This document shows positions 26,167 to 34,355 of a DNA stretch of 64,000 nt, in pieces (within the stretch, counting starts at the first letter, position 1; each line of letters begins with the position of its first letter). The translations under genes were made by a program, and so were the position numbers. Below the pieces are notes generated by a model. The model was not told where the DNA came from, ran no database searches, and saw only the letters and a list, made by a program, of their open reading frames with translations. This DNA comes from Poriferisodalis sp965215815 (lineage in GTDB: Bacteria; Actinomycetota; Acidimicrobiia; Acidimicrobiales; Poriferisodalaceae): NCBI RefSeq assembly GCF_965215815.1, contig NZ_CBDCEO010000012.1, forward strand, positions 310,001-374,000. Reading direction: 5' to 3'.

Positions 26167-27345
26167 TCACAAGCTGTTCAGCTTGACCACTCGGCACCTC
26201 GGTTGGGGGTGCTCGGCGGCCCGCACCCACCGGAAACACATCGTGCCCGACGTGTGGCCTGCGGTGTCGAGCCAGTTCGGCAGGCCGGGATCTTCGTGCG
26301 CCACGATCAAGCGCACAGAACCGTCGGCTTCGTAGTGGGCGAGATGCTTGTTGGTGTGGATCGTGAAATGGCGATAGTCCAGCGATTCCATCCAGTAGTT
26401 GTTCAGCTGGAAGTTCCAGTGCTCGCATTCGGGAGGCGTGGCCTCGATGAGCAGAACCTCGTCGGGCGCCAGTGCCCAGTGGCTGTGGTAGTAGGTGATG
26501 TTCGGATCCCCGCCGGCGGCCAGCGACACGTCCGGATCGAACATCGGCAGCTCGTTGCTGTGCTTGGAGAAGTCGCGCGCCCACTTGGCGAACAGCAATG
26601 GTGCGCCCATCACCAGCGTCCCCGCCTTCTTCAGCCCCTCATCGAGCGCCCGTGCCGTCAGGTGGGAGGGGCGGCGCTCGTCGGCCGGACAATTGATGCG
26701 ATCGATCGTCAGATCGGCCGGGGTTTCTGTAACACGGTCCCCAAACGTCTGACGGACCACCAGCGTGCCGGTCTCGGGCGTCATCGGGAGCCAGTTGCTG
26801 ACCTGGGGAGTGTTGCTGAGCACTAGCTCGAAGCCCCCGTCGGGGTCCATGTCGATCTCGTCGGATTCGATGTATCCCGTGGGGGGCAGCCCGCCGCCCT
26901 GGCCGTAGTTGCCGGACTGCGTTCCGAAGCTCAGGTAGGCGATGTCGTTGCGCTGGCCGGTGATCTTGTACTCGTAGTCCCCGTCCAATGCGGCCGTCAG
27001 ATAGAAGTTGTCGGGATTGTCCGCCCCCAGCTTGGTGGTCTCGTCGACGACGCGATGCAGCACAGGTGCGTTGGGGTCGGCGTGCTCAACGAACGCATTC
27101 AGGCCGGCACGAGCGAGACGGCTTAGGTAGCGATACCCCTCGGCTTGGCTGAACGAGTCCTGCGGCGTGCCGGGGAAATTCAGCGCAGCACCCGCCGCTT
27201 TCAACGAGTCGCAGAATTCGTTCCAGGATTGGCCGCTGACGACGCGCTGGGCGGCCACATCGTCGTGCGTCTTGCCGCGCACTCTCAAGACGAACAGCGA
27301 GACCCTTCGAAACGCCGCAAGGAGACCGATGGCGAACCGTCGCAT
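26167..27345 (-). CDS. DUF1214-domain protein
   Basis: A 392-residue protein of unknown function. The C-terminal ~110 residues carry the DUF1214 pattern (ITYYHSHWALAPDEVLLIEA, HWNFQLNNYWMESLDYRHF, ADGSVRLIVAHEDPGLPNWL, GTMCFRWV). The N-terminal half includes WNEFCDSLKAAG and YEYKITGQRNDIAYLSFGTQ. Members are common near sulfotransferases and lipid or steroid genes in actinobacteria, which is an inference from memory. It lies in the middle of the sulfation locus on the same strand, 42 nt upstream of the fusion gene, so it probably serves the same product. Confidence 0.75.
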   Translation of the reverse strand: MRRFAIGLLAAFRRVSLFVLRVRGKTHDDVAAQRVVSGQSWNEFCDSLKAAGAALNFPGTPQDSFSQAEGYRYLSRLARAGLNAFVEHADPNAPVLHRVVDETTKLGADNPDNFYLTAALDGDYEYKITGQRNDIAYLSFGTQSGNYGQGGGLPPTGYIESDEIDMDPDGGFELVLSNTPQVSNWLPMTPETGTLVVRQTFGDRVTETPADLTIDRINCPADERRPSHLTARALDEGLKKAGTLVMGAPLLFAKWARDFSKHSNELPMFDPDVSLAAGGDPNITYYHSHWALAPDEVLLIEATPPECEHWNFQLNNYWMESLDYRHFTIHTNKHLAHYEADGSVRLIVAHEDPGLPNWLDTAGHTSGTMCFRWVRAAEHPQPRCRVVKLNSL

Positions 27346-27456
27346 GGCGCACCTTTACAGACGCGAGCGGCCCGACAGCAACTCCTGCCCAGCTCGCAGC
27401 CGTTCCATCGTCAACACGGTTGCCTCCTCACCGGCAGGACCAGAAGACCGGGCAAG

Positions 27457-28203
27457 TCAACCCAGCAGCGCGGCGGGACCGAGTTTGTGGGCGAGCATGT
27501 CTGCGTAGAGGGGCAGGCTTCGCTCGTAGAGCTCTTGGAGGCGAGGAGTGTCCTCCAAGGGCGGATATTCCGTGGGGGGTTTGTGAAAGCCGGTGCTCTG
27601 GCGCAGCGCATCGTGCCAAGGGCCAGAACCCTCGCCGTACCAGCTCACTTCGGTGCGTTCGCCCTGGGACCACTCGAGCGCCTCGGCGACGAACCGGATG
27701 CCGACCGCGTCGCAATAGGCCCGGATCGTTCCTTCGGGGTCGCCGATTAGGTCGGAAGCGTCGATGACGGGCGGGGGAGTGCCGTCGCGGTCGGCGATCT
27801 GTCCGAACAGGCGGTGCAGCGATCCGAACCCGACCTCGTCCCACGTGCAGTCGGGCCAGTGACGGCCCAGCCCCTGGACCACTCGCTTCGGGTCCCGGAT
27901 CAGGAACGTGTGGGTCATCGCCGAGAGCTTGGCGTCGTCGAGGTGATGCTCGACCGAATAGGCGAAGTCCTTCACGAACACCTTCTGCGCCTGGGCAAGC
28001 GCTGAGATCTCGTTCCAGAACGACGCATAGTTGTGGCCCGGTCGTGCGGGGACATGGGCATCGCGCTGGGACCGGCGGTCCTCGCCGTAGTAGTAGAGCT
28101 CGTTCCAGGGCTCGTGGAAGCACTCGAAGTCGCCTCGCTGGCGCATCATCCACTCGAACGCCGTCGAGATCGAGCGGGGTGTGGCCCACAGGATCAAGAG
28201 CAT
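27457..28203 (-). CDS. Sulfotransferase-family protein
   Basis: A 248-residue P-loop protein of the bacterial sulfotransferase superfamily. The start LILWATPRSISTAFEWMMRQ is the 5'-phosphosulfate-binding loop (R-S in place of K-S/T). FHEPWNELYYYGE and FLIRDPKRVVQGLGRHWP give the 3'-phosphate-binding Arg/Ser region. It probably transfers sulfate from PAPS to a small hydroxylated acceptor. It follows the hydroxylase gene by 15 nt, suggesting that the new hydroxyl is the sulfation site. The alternative, a phosphotransferase-like family member, is less likely next to cysDNC. Confidence 0.8.
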   Translation of the reverse strand: MLLILWATPRSISTAFEWMMRQRGDFECFHEPWNELYYYGEDRRSQRDAHVPARPGHNYASFWNEISALAQAQKVFVKDFAYSVEHHLDDAKLSAMTHTFLIRDPKRVVQGLGRHWPDCTWDEVGFGSLHRLFGQIADRDGTPPPVIDASDLIGDPEGTIRAYCDAVGIRFVAEALEWSQGERTEVSWYGEGSGPWHDALRQSTGFHKPPTEYPPLEDTPRLQELYERSLPLYADMLAHKLGPAALLG

Positions 28204-28218
28204 CTGTGAGCCCCCCGC

Positions 28219-29268
28219 TCAGCCGGCTCCGGCACGGTGATCCCCTCCGGTGTCCTTGCGGGCCGTGCGGGTGCTCAACCGCTCGTGACGGCGGTGCGCG
28301 AGCGCTGCGTCGCCTTGCGGAGTCCCGTCGTGGAACGAGCCGATCATCTCGTCCAGTGGCGATTCGGGTCCGCCGTAGTTGCACTCGATGAACCGGTGGT
28401 GGATCTGGTGGTGGAAATCGCCCAGCTCGAAACGGGCCTGCCGGTGCTTTTGCGGCCCCAGCAACAGGGCGTCGTAGCCGGTGTGCGACAACGGTGCCCC
28501 GATGCCGTGGTGCATGGTCATGAAGTACAGGTGCACCGGGTGGGACGGCACCAGGAACAGCAGCACCACGTCGGAGAACAGGACGAGGTGCTCGGCGGGG
28601 TGCATCGAGAGCCCTGACCACGGACCGACGTTGATGTTGCGGTGGTGCCAGGAGTGGACGCGGCGGTACGCAAGGCCGGTGTGCAGCAGCCGATGGTGGG
28701 CCGAGAAGTACAGCACGGACCACCACGGGATGATCGCCACGAATGCCACGAACCAGATGGGGTTGTCGCTGAACGAGATCATTCGGGCGTATCCATTGGC
28801 GTAGGCCCAAAGCAGCAGGGCTTCGAACCCGGTCCAGATCAGCACGGCCGGTCCGAGCGTGAGGAAAACGTTCTCCCGGACTTGGTTCCCGAACAGGAAC
28901 ACCCGCTTGTTCCGGCCGAAAGGCCGGGCGTCGTAGCGCAAGGAATCGCCCTGGCGACCGATGACGTAGAACCAGACGTGGAGCCCGCCTGCGACGACGG
29001 TTACGAGGATCAGGTTGCGAAGCCACACCCCGAAGATCCAGTCGAGCTCAAAGCGCTTGGTGCGCTCGGGCGATGGCATGAACCAGGCCCAGATCCCGAA
29101 CGACACTGCCAGCATGAAAAAGCGGGACCGCAGGGGCAGCCATGTGCGGCCGAGGTGCTTTGCGATGGCGATCGGTCGGGGAGGCCAGCGCAGGAATGGC
29201 GCCGAGCGCAGCGGCAGCTCCGGCGCGTAGTTCCACGTCTTGCGAGCGCCAGCGGGCGTCGAGGGCAC
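28219..29268 (-). CDS. Sterol desaturase/fatty acid hydroxylase-family membrane enzyme
   Basis: A 349-residue integral membrane di-iron enzyme. Several hydrophobic segments (FFMLAVSFGIWAWFM, LILVTVVAGGLHVWFYVI, FVAFVAIIPWWSVLYF) flank the histidine boxes HHRLLH, HSWHH and HHQIHH, plus MTMHHG. It would hydroxylate a lipid or sterol C-H using O2 and electrons from a ferredoxin or cytochrome. GTG 29268 is preferred because a GGGGG-rich ribosome binding site precedes it; the ATG at 29367 would read through the divergent promoter region. It is the first gene of the sulfation locus. Confidence 0.85.
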   Translation of the reverse strand: MPSTPAGARKTWNYAPELPLRSAPFLRWPPRPIAIAKHLGRTWLPLRSRFFMLAVSFGIWAWFMPSPERTKRFELDWIFGVWLRNLILVTVVAGGLHVWFYVIGRQGDSLRYDARPFGRNKRVFLFGNQVRENVFLTLGPAVLIWTGFEALLLWAYANGYARMISFSDNPIWFVAFVAIIPWWSVLYFSAHHRLLHTGLAYRRVHSWHHRNINVGPWSGLSMHPAEHLVLFSDVVLLFLVPSHPVHLYFMTMHHGIGAPLSHTGYDALLLGPQKHRQARFELGDFHHQIHHRFIECNYGGPESPLDEMIGSFHDGTPQGDAALAHRRHERLSTRTARKDTGGDHRAGAG

Positions 29269-29395
29269 GGCATCACCCCCGAGCGGTCTCGAGCGGCTGT
29301 TGGCGGGTCTGCAAGCCTGCCACTGACACCAGTGTATGTTCGGCGTCGAGACTGCCGAAAGACGCATTCCGGTTCAGTCGGAGCAACGGAGCGGC

Positions 29396-29845
29396 ATGAA
29401 CGAACCGCTGTCGAACGAGACGCATTACAACGAGCACGGCGCCGAGATCACGGGTCTGCGCATCTTCCGTTGGGACGAGCTCGACACGACGCGCTGGGAC
29501 GCCGATCAGGTCGCAGCGCAGATCGTGACCGGCGAGCACATGCACCTGATCCGGGCGGTGTACGAGCCGGGTGCGACCTACGAGATGCACAGCCATCCCT
29601 ACGACCAGTTCAGGGCGGTCCTAAGCGACCGCCTCCTGTTGTCGGGCCGGCTGCTGCTGACGGTTGGCGATGAGACCCGCGAGATCGGGCCGGGCGATGG
29701 CTGGTACGCACCGACAGATGTGCCGCACGGGGGCAGGGTCCTCGGCGACGAGCAAGCCGTCTTCATCGACGTCTACTCGCCGGCAACCACGTGGATCCTC
29801 AACGTGTTCGCGGAGGGGAGACGTGTCGAACGAGCGAGCGAATGA
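29396..29845 (+). CDS. Cupin-domain protein
   Basis: A 149-residue single-cupin protein. The first metal motif is YEMHSHPYDQFRAVLS and the second is DVPHGGRVL, after LLLTVGDETREIGPGDGWYA. The protein is a small metal-binding barrel of unknown ligand; sensing or simple isomerisation are both possible. ATG 29396 follows GGAG by a normal distance. It is divergent from the hydroxylase gene and may take part in the same pathway or its control. Confidence 0.75.
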   Translation: MNEPLSNETHYNEHGAEITGLRIFRWDELDTTRWDADQVAAQIVTGEHMHLIRAVYEPGATYEMHSHPYDQFRAVLSDRLLLSGRLLLTVGDETREIGPGDGWYAPTDVPHGGRVLGDEQAVFIDVYSPATTWILNVFAEGRRVERASE

Positions 29846-29911
29846 ATTGCTGGGTGACGGTCAATTGCGTTCCGTTCGCGACATGCTCGCGCCCCCCGTA
29901 CTCGATATGGC

Positions 29912-30304
29912 TCAGACGGTCGCGATTCGCAAGGACGTGTGCCGCGCGATGACGTCGAAGTCGCGGTCGCGGTGGAGGACAGGAATGTCGAGCCGGATGG
30001 CCACTGCAGCAATCACAGCGTCCATCTGGGAGCGAATGGTGATGCCTCTCCGGCGCAGCCCCCGGTAGATCATTGCCGCGGAGAGAAAGTCTCGCCAGGG
30101 TTCCAGAGTTTCGAAGTGCTGAGCTTCCAAGACTCGTTGAGTTCGGCCGACAGCCCCGGCGTGGGCGCCAGCCATGACTTCGAGCACGACCGGATCGATA
30201 ACCGACACTTCGTGCTGCTCAATCGAATCGAGCAGTGCGAACGCGACATCGGAATCGGCACCGCGGAGGTGCTCGACCCACGCGGATGAGTCAGCCAGAA
30301 GCAT
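29912..30304 (-). CDS. vapC: VapC-type PIN-domain toxin
   Basis: A 130-residue PIN-domain ribonuclease. It has the first acidic residue in MLLADSSAWVEHLRG, the second in DPVVLEVMAGAH, and the third in RSQMDAVIAAVAIRLDIPVL with DRDFDVIARHTSL, the complete acidic set of active VapC toxins. It would cut tRNA or rRNA. ATG 30304 overlaps the antitoxin gene by 14 nt. It is the second gene of a vapBC operon. Confidence 0.9.
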   Translation of the reverse strand: MLLADSSAWVEHLRGADSDVAFALLDSIEQHEVSVIDPVVLEVMAGAHAGAVGRTQRVLEAQHFETLEPWRDFLSAAMIYRGLRRRGITIRSQMDAVIAAVAIRLDIPVLHRDRDFDVIARHTSLRIATV

Positions 30305-30527
30305 CGTCGTCTTGCCCCCAGTCTCCGAAGCGGTCGGCACGCATGGCATCGAGGTCACCGTCCCAACCGATGCCCCTGGTGGCCAATTGATCCTCGACGC
30401 TCATCGGCTCGCCTCCGACGAGTTGTTCAAGCGCAAAATGCACCGCTTCACGCTTGGTTCTGAGCCCGTATCTGCTCATTGCTCGTCCGATCAGCTCGTC
30501 GTCGATGTCAATGTTTGTCCGGCTCAT
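30291..30527 (-). CDS. vapB: VapB-type antitoxin
   Basis: A 78-residue ribbon-helix-helix protein: MSRTNIDIDDELIGRAMSRY, then LRTKREAVHFALEQLVGGEP, with an acidic C terminus that would occupy the PIN active site. The ATG lies exactly 6 nt after TAAAAT (30539-30534 on the minus strand), a leaderless start. The inverted repeat just upstream is the probable VapB binding site. Confidence 0.88.
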   Translation of the reverse strand: MSRTNIDIDDELIGRAMSRYGLRTKREAVHFALEQLVGGEPMSVEDQLATRGIGWDGDLDAMRADRFGDWGQDDDASG

Positions 30528-30533
30528 GGACGC

Positions 30534-30563
30534 ATTTTACACCTAGTGGTGTATAGAGGTGTA
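30534..30563 (-). promoter_or_regulatory. vapBC promoter and operator
   Basis: On the plus strand TACACC (30538-30543) and GGTGTA (30548-30553) form a perfect inverted repeat with a 4-bp spacer. A second GGTGTA follows at 30558-30563. The minus-strand -10 TAAAAT (30539-30534) abuts the repeat. This is the expected layout for VapB autorepression. Confidence 0.65.
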
Positions 30564-30654
30564 TTACGACAGCCCGCCCGATGACCGGCGCCGACGAGGC
30601 ACAGTAAGGGCAGGACAGTCGGCTTGGCGAACGAGTTTCTGGAATGCTGGAGTG

Positions 30655-31044
30655 ATGGGCGAGCCCACAGCGCCGCAAGCTCAGCCGACCGAAGGGCGGA
30701 GCTATCCGACAATGGCGCGCGGCGCCCGGCCGACGTTCTTCGATGACGAAGGTGCGACCGATGCGGTCCTGGCGATCGTGACGGCGCTGGCGGCCGAGGT
30801 GTGGACGTTGCGGGAGCGGCAGACCACCCTCGAAGCGGTGCTCACCGAAGCCGGCATTGAGGTCGCAGAGGCGATCGAGGCGTACCGACCCGACGGCGAC
30901 CAGACCGCAGCCCGAGCTGCAGAGGCGGCGGCGTTCGCCGGCCGCGTGTACCGCGTGTTCGAGGAAATGCGTGAAGAGGCGCTGGCTGGCGAGACCGAGG
31001 ACCGGTATCTGCAAGTTGTCGATCGCGCATTCGCAGAGCTATAG
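30655..31044 (+). CDS. Conserved-looking hypothetical protein, helical
   Basis: A 129-residue protein I do not recognise. After a low-complexity start it is almost wholly helical with coiled-coil-like heptads: AVLAIVTALAAEVWTLRERQ, TTLEAVLTEAGIEVAEAIEA, then AAAFAGRVYRVFEEMREEAL. No membrane segment or signal peptide is seen. ATG 30655 follows GGAG; the longer frame runs through the vapB operator. It ends 15 nt before the methyltransferase gene, so the two probably form an operon. A role in substrate binding or dimerisation for that enzyme is only a guess. Confidence 0.6.
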   Translation: MGEPTAPQAQPTEGRSYPTMARGARPTFFDDEGATDAVLAIVTALAAEVWTLRERQTTLEAVLTEAGIEVAEAIEAYRPDGDQTAARAAEAAAFAGRVYRVFEEMREEALAGETEDRYLQVVDRAFAEL

Positions 31045-31059
31045 ACAGGGGACAGCCAG

Positions 31060-32187
31060 ATGAGCCAGCAACGACACGCACTCCTTCCCGACGAGACGCA
31101 CGACGAGGTCGCACGCGAGAGCTTCGTCCAGGCGCTGAAGTCGCACATCGCGACCCGGGTCAGTCCTGGCGTTCGCGAGATCTACGACTGTCGGGTGCGG
31201 GACCGGTGGGTCTCCGAGCACGGCGCCGAACCGGCCGATCGCCACGAAGTCCGCGAAGCACTGAGCTCGGACACGTACTACCGGTTGTGGAGTTCGGTCC
31301 GGCGATCCAGCCAGCACTTGCTGTGGAGCTCGGTCGGCGATGCCGTGGCTCGCCAGGCCGACGATCTCGCGGAACGTGCGCGTGCAGCCGATACGGGGCT
31401 CGGGTCCCTGCGCCTCGATCCCGGTCTCGAGATCCCCTGGTACAACGCCGACGTCGACATCCATGCCATGCCAGGCGGCTACCGGGGCGAGTACACCGAC
31501 GACGACGTGTCGGCCGGAGCGGTGTTCGACCGTGGTGTCTACGTCTATGCGATGGGCCAGATGGGCGCTCTCAATGACGACTACGGGCAGTCGATCTGCC
31601 AGAACTTTCTGGCGGTCTCGTTCCCCGAGTTCTCGCCGCGGCAGATTCTCGACATGGGCTGCACTTCCGGCAATTCCACGTTGCCCTACGTCGACGCGTT
31701 CGGTGACGCCGAGGTCCACGCCATCGACCTGGGCGCGCCTGTGCTGCGGTACGCGCATGCGAGAGCCGAGTTGCTGGGCCGGGCGGTGCATTTCTCCCAG
31801 CAGAACGCCGAGTGCACAGACTTCGGAGACGCCAGCTTCGATCTCATCGTGTCGCACATCGTCTTGCATGAGATGTCTCCTGCGGCACTGCGCCGAACGT
31901 TCGCCGAGTGCCGTCGTCTCTTGGCTCCGGGCGGGCTCATGGTCCACGCCGACTTCGCCGGATACGCGGGGGTCGACCCTGTCACCCAGGCGATGATCGA
32001 CTGGGACACCTACAACAACCACGAGCCCTTCTGGGGCCCGATGCGTGACATGGACCTCGTGGCCGAGTCCGTGAGTGCCGGGTTCGACGATGGAATGGTC
32101 TCCATCGAGACAGTGCCGACGGGACGAGTACTGCAGACGGGCAAGCAGCAACGCGGGCAGCTCACGTTGCTCGTCGGCCGGACTTGA
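31060..32187 (+). CDS. Class I SAM-dependent methyltransferase
   Basis: A 375-residue protein. The C-terminal ~220 residues are a Rossmann methyltransferase domain: motif I ILDMGCTSGNSTLPYVDAFG, the acidic strand end VHAIDLGAPVL, motif IV-like SFDLIVSHIVLHEMSP, and LLAPGGLMVHADF. The N-terminal ~150 residues (ETHDEVARESFVQALKSHIA, HAMPGGYRGEYTDDDVSAGA) are helical and probably bind the substrate. ATG follows a GGGGAC ribosome site. The acceptor is unknown; the helical protein encoded just upstream is the likely partner. Confidence 0.85.
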   Translation: MSQQRHALLPDETHDEVARESFVQALKSHIATRVSPGVREIYDCRVRDRWVSEHGAEPADRHEVREALSSDTYYRLWSSVRRSSQHLLWSSVGDAVARQADDLAERARAADTGLGSLRLDPGLEIPWYNADVDIHAMPGGYRGEYTDDDVSAGAVFDRGVYVYAMGQMGALNDDYGQSICQNFLAVSFPEFSPRQILDMGCTSGNSTLPYVDAFGDAEVHAIDLGAPVLRYAHARAELLGRAVHFSQQNAECTDFGDASFDLIVSHIVLHEMSPAALRRTFAECRRLLAPGGLMVHADFAGYAGVDPVTQAMIDWDTYNNHEPFWGPMRDMDLVAESVSAGFDDGMVSIETVPTGRVLQTGKQQRGQLTLLVGRT

Positions 32188-32238
32188 CCAGACCGACCTC
32201 TCGAGCAGTCTGCGATAGGCGGCGACGCCAGCGCCACG

Positions 32239-33264
32239 TCAATAGCGCGAGCGCCAGGGGCTGCCTTCGGTGGGGTAGGGGTACTGCATGTAGTACTCGG
32301 ACTTCATCCTCACGCAGTCGTGCGCCACGTCGAATGCCTCGACGACGGCATCGGGCAGCGGTCCGCCCCCTGACGCCGCCATGATCGGCTCGAGCTGTTC
32401 GATGCGTGACACGCCGATGAGCACCGCATCGCCGAGCGATGCATCGACGGCGGAGTGATGCTGGGTCCAGCGCACGGCCGCTTCGAGCGTGCTGAGGCCG
32501 GCTGCTGATGCGGCGGCTGTGATGGCATCGAGCGCTGCGAACATCTCATCCCGATGCAGGTAGCGCTCCTGGTACTGCCTGATGCGGCGTGACTGGGCGA
32601 ACCGGTCGACCCCTTTCACCGGTTCGACACCCTTGCGGTACTTGCCCGTGAGGAACCCGCTCGCGAGCGACCCGTGGGTGTAGTAGCTGATGCCGTAGTT
32701 GCGCAGCACCGGGACAAGCTCGTACTCCGCGGTGCGATTCAGGGCGTTGTACACCCCCTGGTACACGGTCGGCATCACGTACCCCTGGCGCTGGCAGTAC
32801 TGGGCGATCTCGACGACCTGCCAGGCGGGGAAGTTCGACAGTCCGAATCGCTCGAATTGACCAGCGTTATGGCACTCGTTCATCGCGGCGAGCGTGTCCT
32901 CGAGGGGGATCTCGGTCGAGGGCATGTGGATGTAGTAGATCGACACCGATTCGCGCCGCAGGGCCGCAAGCGACTGCTCCATCTGCGCAACCGGTCCTCC
33001 GTCGACGCTGGGGTGGTACTTGGTGCCCACCCTGATGCCCGCGCCTGCCGGCAGTCGGCCGATGACCGCCTCGCTGTTTCCGTTCTGGTACATCCTCGAC
33101 GTGTCGAGTTCTTCGCCGCCGAGCGCCGCGAAGGCTCGAAGCAGGTCATTGCACGAGTCATCGGCCGCCAGGGGATGGTCGCGAGTCGTCTCGGAGGGCT
33201 TGCCGAAGGCAATTGCACCCAACACGACGGGCGCTGCTTGGGTTCGTGTCACCAGATCGGCCAT
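32239..33264 (-). CDS. Aldo/keto reductase
   Basis: A 341-residue NADPH-dependent oxidoreductase with the (beta/alpha)8 fold. The catalytic tetrad is visible: Asp and Tyr in ELDTSRMYQNGNSE, Lys in GIRVGTKYHPSVD, His in SIYYIHMPS. It resembles the aflatoxin-aldehyde-reductase (AKR7-like) group, with FGLSNFPAWQVVEI and SLASGFLTGKYRKG. It reduces aldehydes or ketones; the native substrate is not predictable. It is convergent with the methyltransferase and stands alone. Confidence 0.87.
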   Translation of the reverse strand: MADLVTRTQAAPVVLGAIAFGKPSETTRDHPLAADDSCNDLLRAFAALGGEELDTSRMYQNGNSEAVIGRLPAGAGIRVGTKYHPSVDGGPVAQMEQSLAALRRESVSIYYIHMPSTEIPLEDTLAAMNECHNAGQFERFGLSNFPAWQVVEIAQYCQRQGYVMPTVYQGVYNALNRTAEYELVPVLRNYGISYYTHGSLASGFLTGKYRKGVEPVKGVDRFAQSRRIRQYQERYLHRDEMFAALDAITAAASAAGLSTLEAAVRWTQHHSAVDASLGDAVLIGVSRIEQLEPIMAASGGGPLPDAVVEAFDVAHDCVRMKSEYYMQYPYPTEGSPWRSRY

Positions 33265-33360
33265 GGGTCCCCCCGATGTCGTGAGGAACCGACCCTAGAT
33301 CTCTGGCTCAAGGAAGCTGTTGACTGATGGGGCCCACGCCCAGGACAGGAGGGTGACCCG

Positions 33361-33783
33361 ATGGAGGTCGTCAACGAAGTGATGCCCACGCGCCGGGAAC
33401 GCATCGACGAGATGATGCAGCCCGGTCCCGACGGGCCGATCTACATGGTCAACCTGCTGAAGTTCAAGGACAAGGCCGAGTACGAGGATGGGCGGGAAAC
33501 CGATCTCACCGGCTACGAGGCGTACCAGCTGTACGGCCGAGCGGTTATGAAGATCATCGGGGACTACGGCGGCGAGATCCAGTTCGCTGCAGACGTGACG
33601 TTCCTGGCGCTCGGCCAGGTCGAGGACCTGTGGGACGAAATCGCCATCGCCAAGTACCCCAGCCGCGGTGCACTCCTTGCGATGTCGTCCTCCAACGAGT
33701 GGCGGGCAGCATCTGTTCACCGCACTGCTGGGCTGGCCGGTCAGCTCAACATCGAGACGGTCGCCGAGTTCGTCCGGGAGTGA
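33361..33783 (+). CDS. DUF1330-type (dimeric alpha/beta-barrel-like) protein
   Basis: A 140-residue protein of the ferredoxin-like dimeric alpha/beta barrel kind: GPIYMVNLLKFKDKAEYEDG, then YEAYQLYGRAVMKIIGDYGG, and DEIAIAKYPSRGALLAMSSS, the DUF1330 strand-helix pattern in which the Y/P-S-R-x-A-F element is conserved. Such proteins may isomerise small acids or degrade reactive intermediates; function is unproven. ATG follows GGAGGGTGACCCG. Confidence 0.75.
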   Translation: MEVVNEVMPTRRERIDEMMQPGPDGPIYMVNLLKFKDKAEYEDGRETDLTGYEAYQLYGRAVMKIIGDYGGEIQFAADVTFLALGQVEDLWDEIAIAKYPSRGALLAMSSSNEWRAASVHRTAGLAGQLNIETVAEFVRE

Positions 33784-33862
33784 AATCGAGGCGGCCTTGC
33801 GGACCGCCGACCTCGGAGAGCACGACAGCGGTGATTCTCATCTCTATTCCTCCGTCGGGATT

Positions 33863-33878
33863 CCTTCCAGCTGGAAGG
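33863..33878. promoter_or_regulatory. Palindromic MerR-type operator before the regulator gene
   Basis: CCTTCCAGCTGGAAGG is a perfect 16-bp palindrome 33 nt upstream of the MerR-family start. Its left arm CCTTCCAG is repeated exactly in the copA promoter at 34322-34329, so one protein probably binds both. Confidence 0.65.
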
Positions 33879-33910
33879 TTGAGGCGGGGAGGTCAAGTAC
33901 GGTCGTGCGT

Positions 33911-34312
33911 ATGAGAATCGGGGAATTGGGCGATCGCTGCGGGGTGAGCACGAAGACCATTCGATATTACGAGTCGATCGGTCTGCTCGATGAACCAGGC
34001 CGCACAGCGAGCGGGTACCGCGAATATGCGGGCGACGCTGTGGAGCGACTGCAGTTCATCAGGGATGCGCAGGCGACCGGGCTGACATTGGCCGAGATCT
34101 CTTCGGTGCTCGAGCTCAAGAGTGTCGGCGAGCGTTCGTGCGCGCATACCACGACACTCATCGAGGCCCACGTGGATGCCATCGACGTTCAGATCGCCCA
34201 GCTCCGTTCGGCCCGCAAGGAGCTGGCGGCACTGCTGAGACGGGCACAGGGTCTCGACCCGGCGTCATGCACTGACCCCAACCGTTGCCAGGTGATCAGC
34301 CGGACCCGATAA
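33911..34312 (+). CDS. MerR-family metal-sensing regulator (CueR/ZntR-like)
   Basis: A 133-residue protein. The N-terminal winged helix reads MRIGELGDRCGVSTKTIRYY then ESIGLLDEPGRTASGYREY, standard for MerR. A long dimerisation helix follows. Cysteines in GERSCAHTTT and in the C-terminal ASCTDPNRCQ loop fit a metal-binding sensor of the copper or zinc type. It sits 44 nt upstream of a copper ATPase whose promoter has the long spacer that MerR proteins untwist. TACGGT lies 7 nt before the ATG, so its own message may be leaderless, and the palindrome upstream suggests autoregulation. Confidence 0.88.
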   Translation: MRIGELGDRCGVSTKTIRYYESIGLLDEPGRTASGYREYAGDAVERLQFIRDAQATGLTLAEISSVLELKSVGERSCAHTTTLIEAHVDAIDVQIAQLRSARKELAALLRRAQGLDPASCTDPNRCQVISRTR

Positions 34313-34317
34313 GGGAC

Positions 34318-34349
34318 TTGACCTTCCAGTTGAGTGGAACCTTTAGGGT
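34318..34349 (+). promoter_or_regulatory. copA promoter with MerR-type long spacer
   Basis: -35 TTGACC (34318-34323) and -10 TAGGGT (34344-34349) are 20 bp apart, longer than the usual 17, as in MerR/ZntR-activated promoters. TTCCA and TGGAA within the spacer form an inverted repeat. The ATG of the ATPase is 6 nt after the -10, so the transcript is leaderless. Confidence 0.7.
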
Positions 34350-34355
34350 GGGCAC

